17,237 nucleotides of DNA from Sanguinoderma infundibulare. Its lineage: Eukaryota; Basidiomycota; Agaricomycetes; Polyporales; Polyporaceae. Below are positions 17,124 through 17,237 of this stretch, one piece after another. Under the pieces are notes generated by a model that saw nothing but the letters and a program-made list of their open reading frames with translations, had not been told where the DNA came from and made no database searches. Location of the stretch: contig JAVLRN010000068.1 of the NCBI GenBank assembly GCA_032821775.1, positions 1 to 17,237 of the forward strand. Reading direction: 5' to 3'. The position numbers and the translations under genes were made by a program. Every line of letters begins with the position of its first letter. The stretch's first letter is position 1.

Positions 17124-17237
17124 GGTTAGGGTTAGGGTTAGGGTTAGGGTTAGGGTTAGGGTTAGGGTTAGGGTTAGGGTTAGGGTTAGGGTTAGGGTTA
17201 GGGTTAGGGTTAGGGTTAGGGTTAGGGTTAGGGTTTA
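17114..17237 (+). repeat. Telomere, (TTAGGG) x20, chromosome end
   Basis: Twenty perfect TTAGGG units (17114-17233) plus TTTA at the very end. The G-rich strand runs 5'->3' toward the window edge, as expected for a right chromosome end. TTAGGG is the usual telomere repeat of filamentous fungi, including most basidiomycetes. Confidence 0.98.

Overview
The window looks like the end of a basidiomycete (probably Agaricomycete) chromosome. The right edge is about 20 perfect TTAGGG units running off the 3' end. Genes are GC-rich, with short GT-AG introns of about 45-66 bp. The left end carries WD40 genes of the type found in fungal NLR-like (NACHT-WD40) proteins. The species cannot be named from sequence alone.

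Left part (1-9.6 kb). The window opens inside the C-terminal half of a WD40 protein (3-1209, +). A second, complete, single-exon WD40 gene follows (3238-4260, +) with a clear TATA box. Between and after them are degraded or unrecognised coding-like stretches (minus strand about 1206-2187; plus strand about 4621-5157). On the minus strand, 7711-5665 holds a five-exon gene for a disordered Ser/Pro/Thr-rich protein with basic NLS-like stretches. Three of its four introns are copies of one another. From 7712 to 10019 there is little beyond one open minus-strand stretch and a short direct repeat.

Right part (10-17.2 kb). A plus-strand gene (five coding exons, 12097-14104) encodes a protein with a possible ParB/sulfiredoxin-like domain (GQHR motif). 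It runs through a perfect 5' splice site into a 25-bp palindromic minisatellite (14138-14527). The minisatellite is cut off abruptly by TTAGGG repeats, so the 3' end of the gene is missing. The same minisatellite occurs in the opposite orientation at 10981-11445, directly upstream of a headless 3' gene fragment on the minus strand (10975-10020). The two half genes therefore sit as mirror images around inverted arrays. A flip between the arrays would place one after the other in the same direction.

The chromosome end itself has the plan A-B-A-telomere. A is a 616-bp block present twice with no difference seen (14528-15143 and 16508-17123). It begins with two TTAGGG units and ends in degenerate TTAGGG repeats. 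B (15144-16507) contains a truncated minus-strand ORF that is open right up to the TTAGGG junction. Two unrelated broken sequences (the minisatellite intron and the B ORF) are thus capped by the same hairpin-containing block. This is the most unusual architecture in the window. No function can be assigned to A or B from sequence alone.
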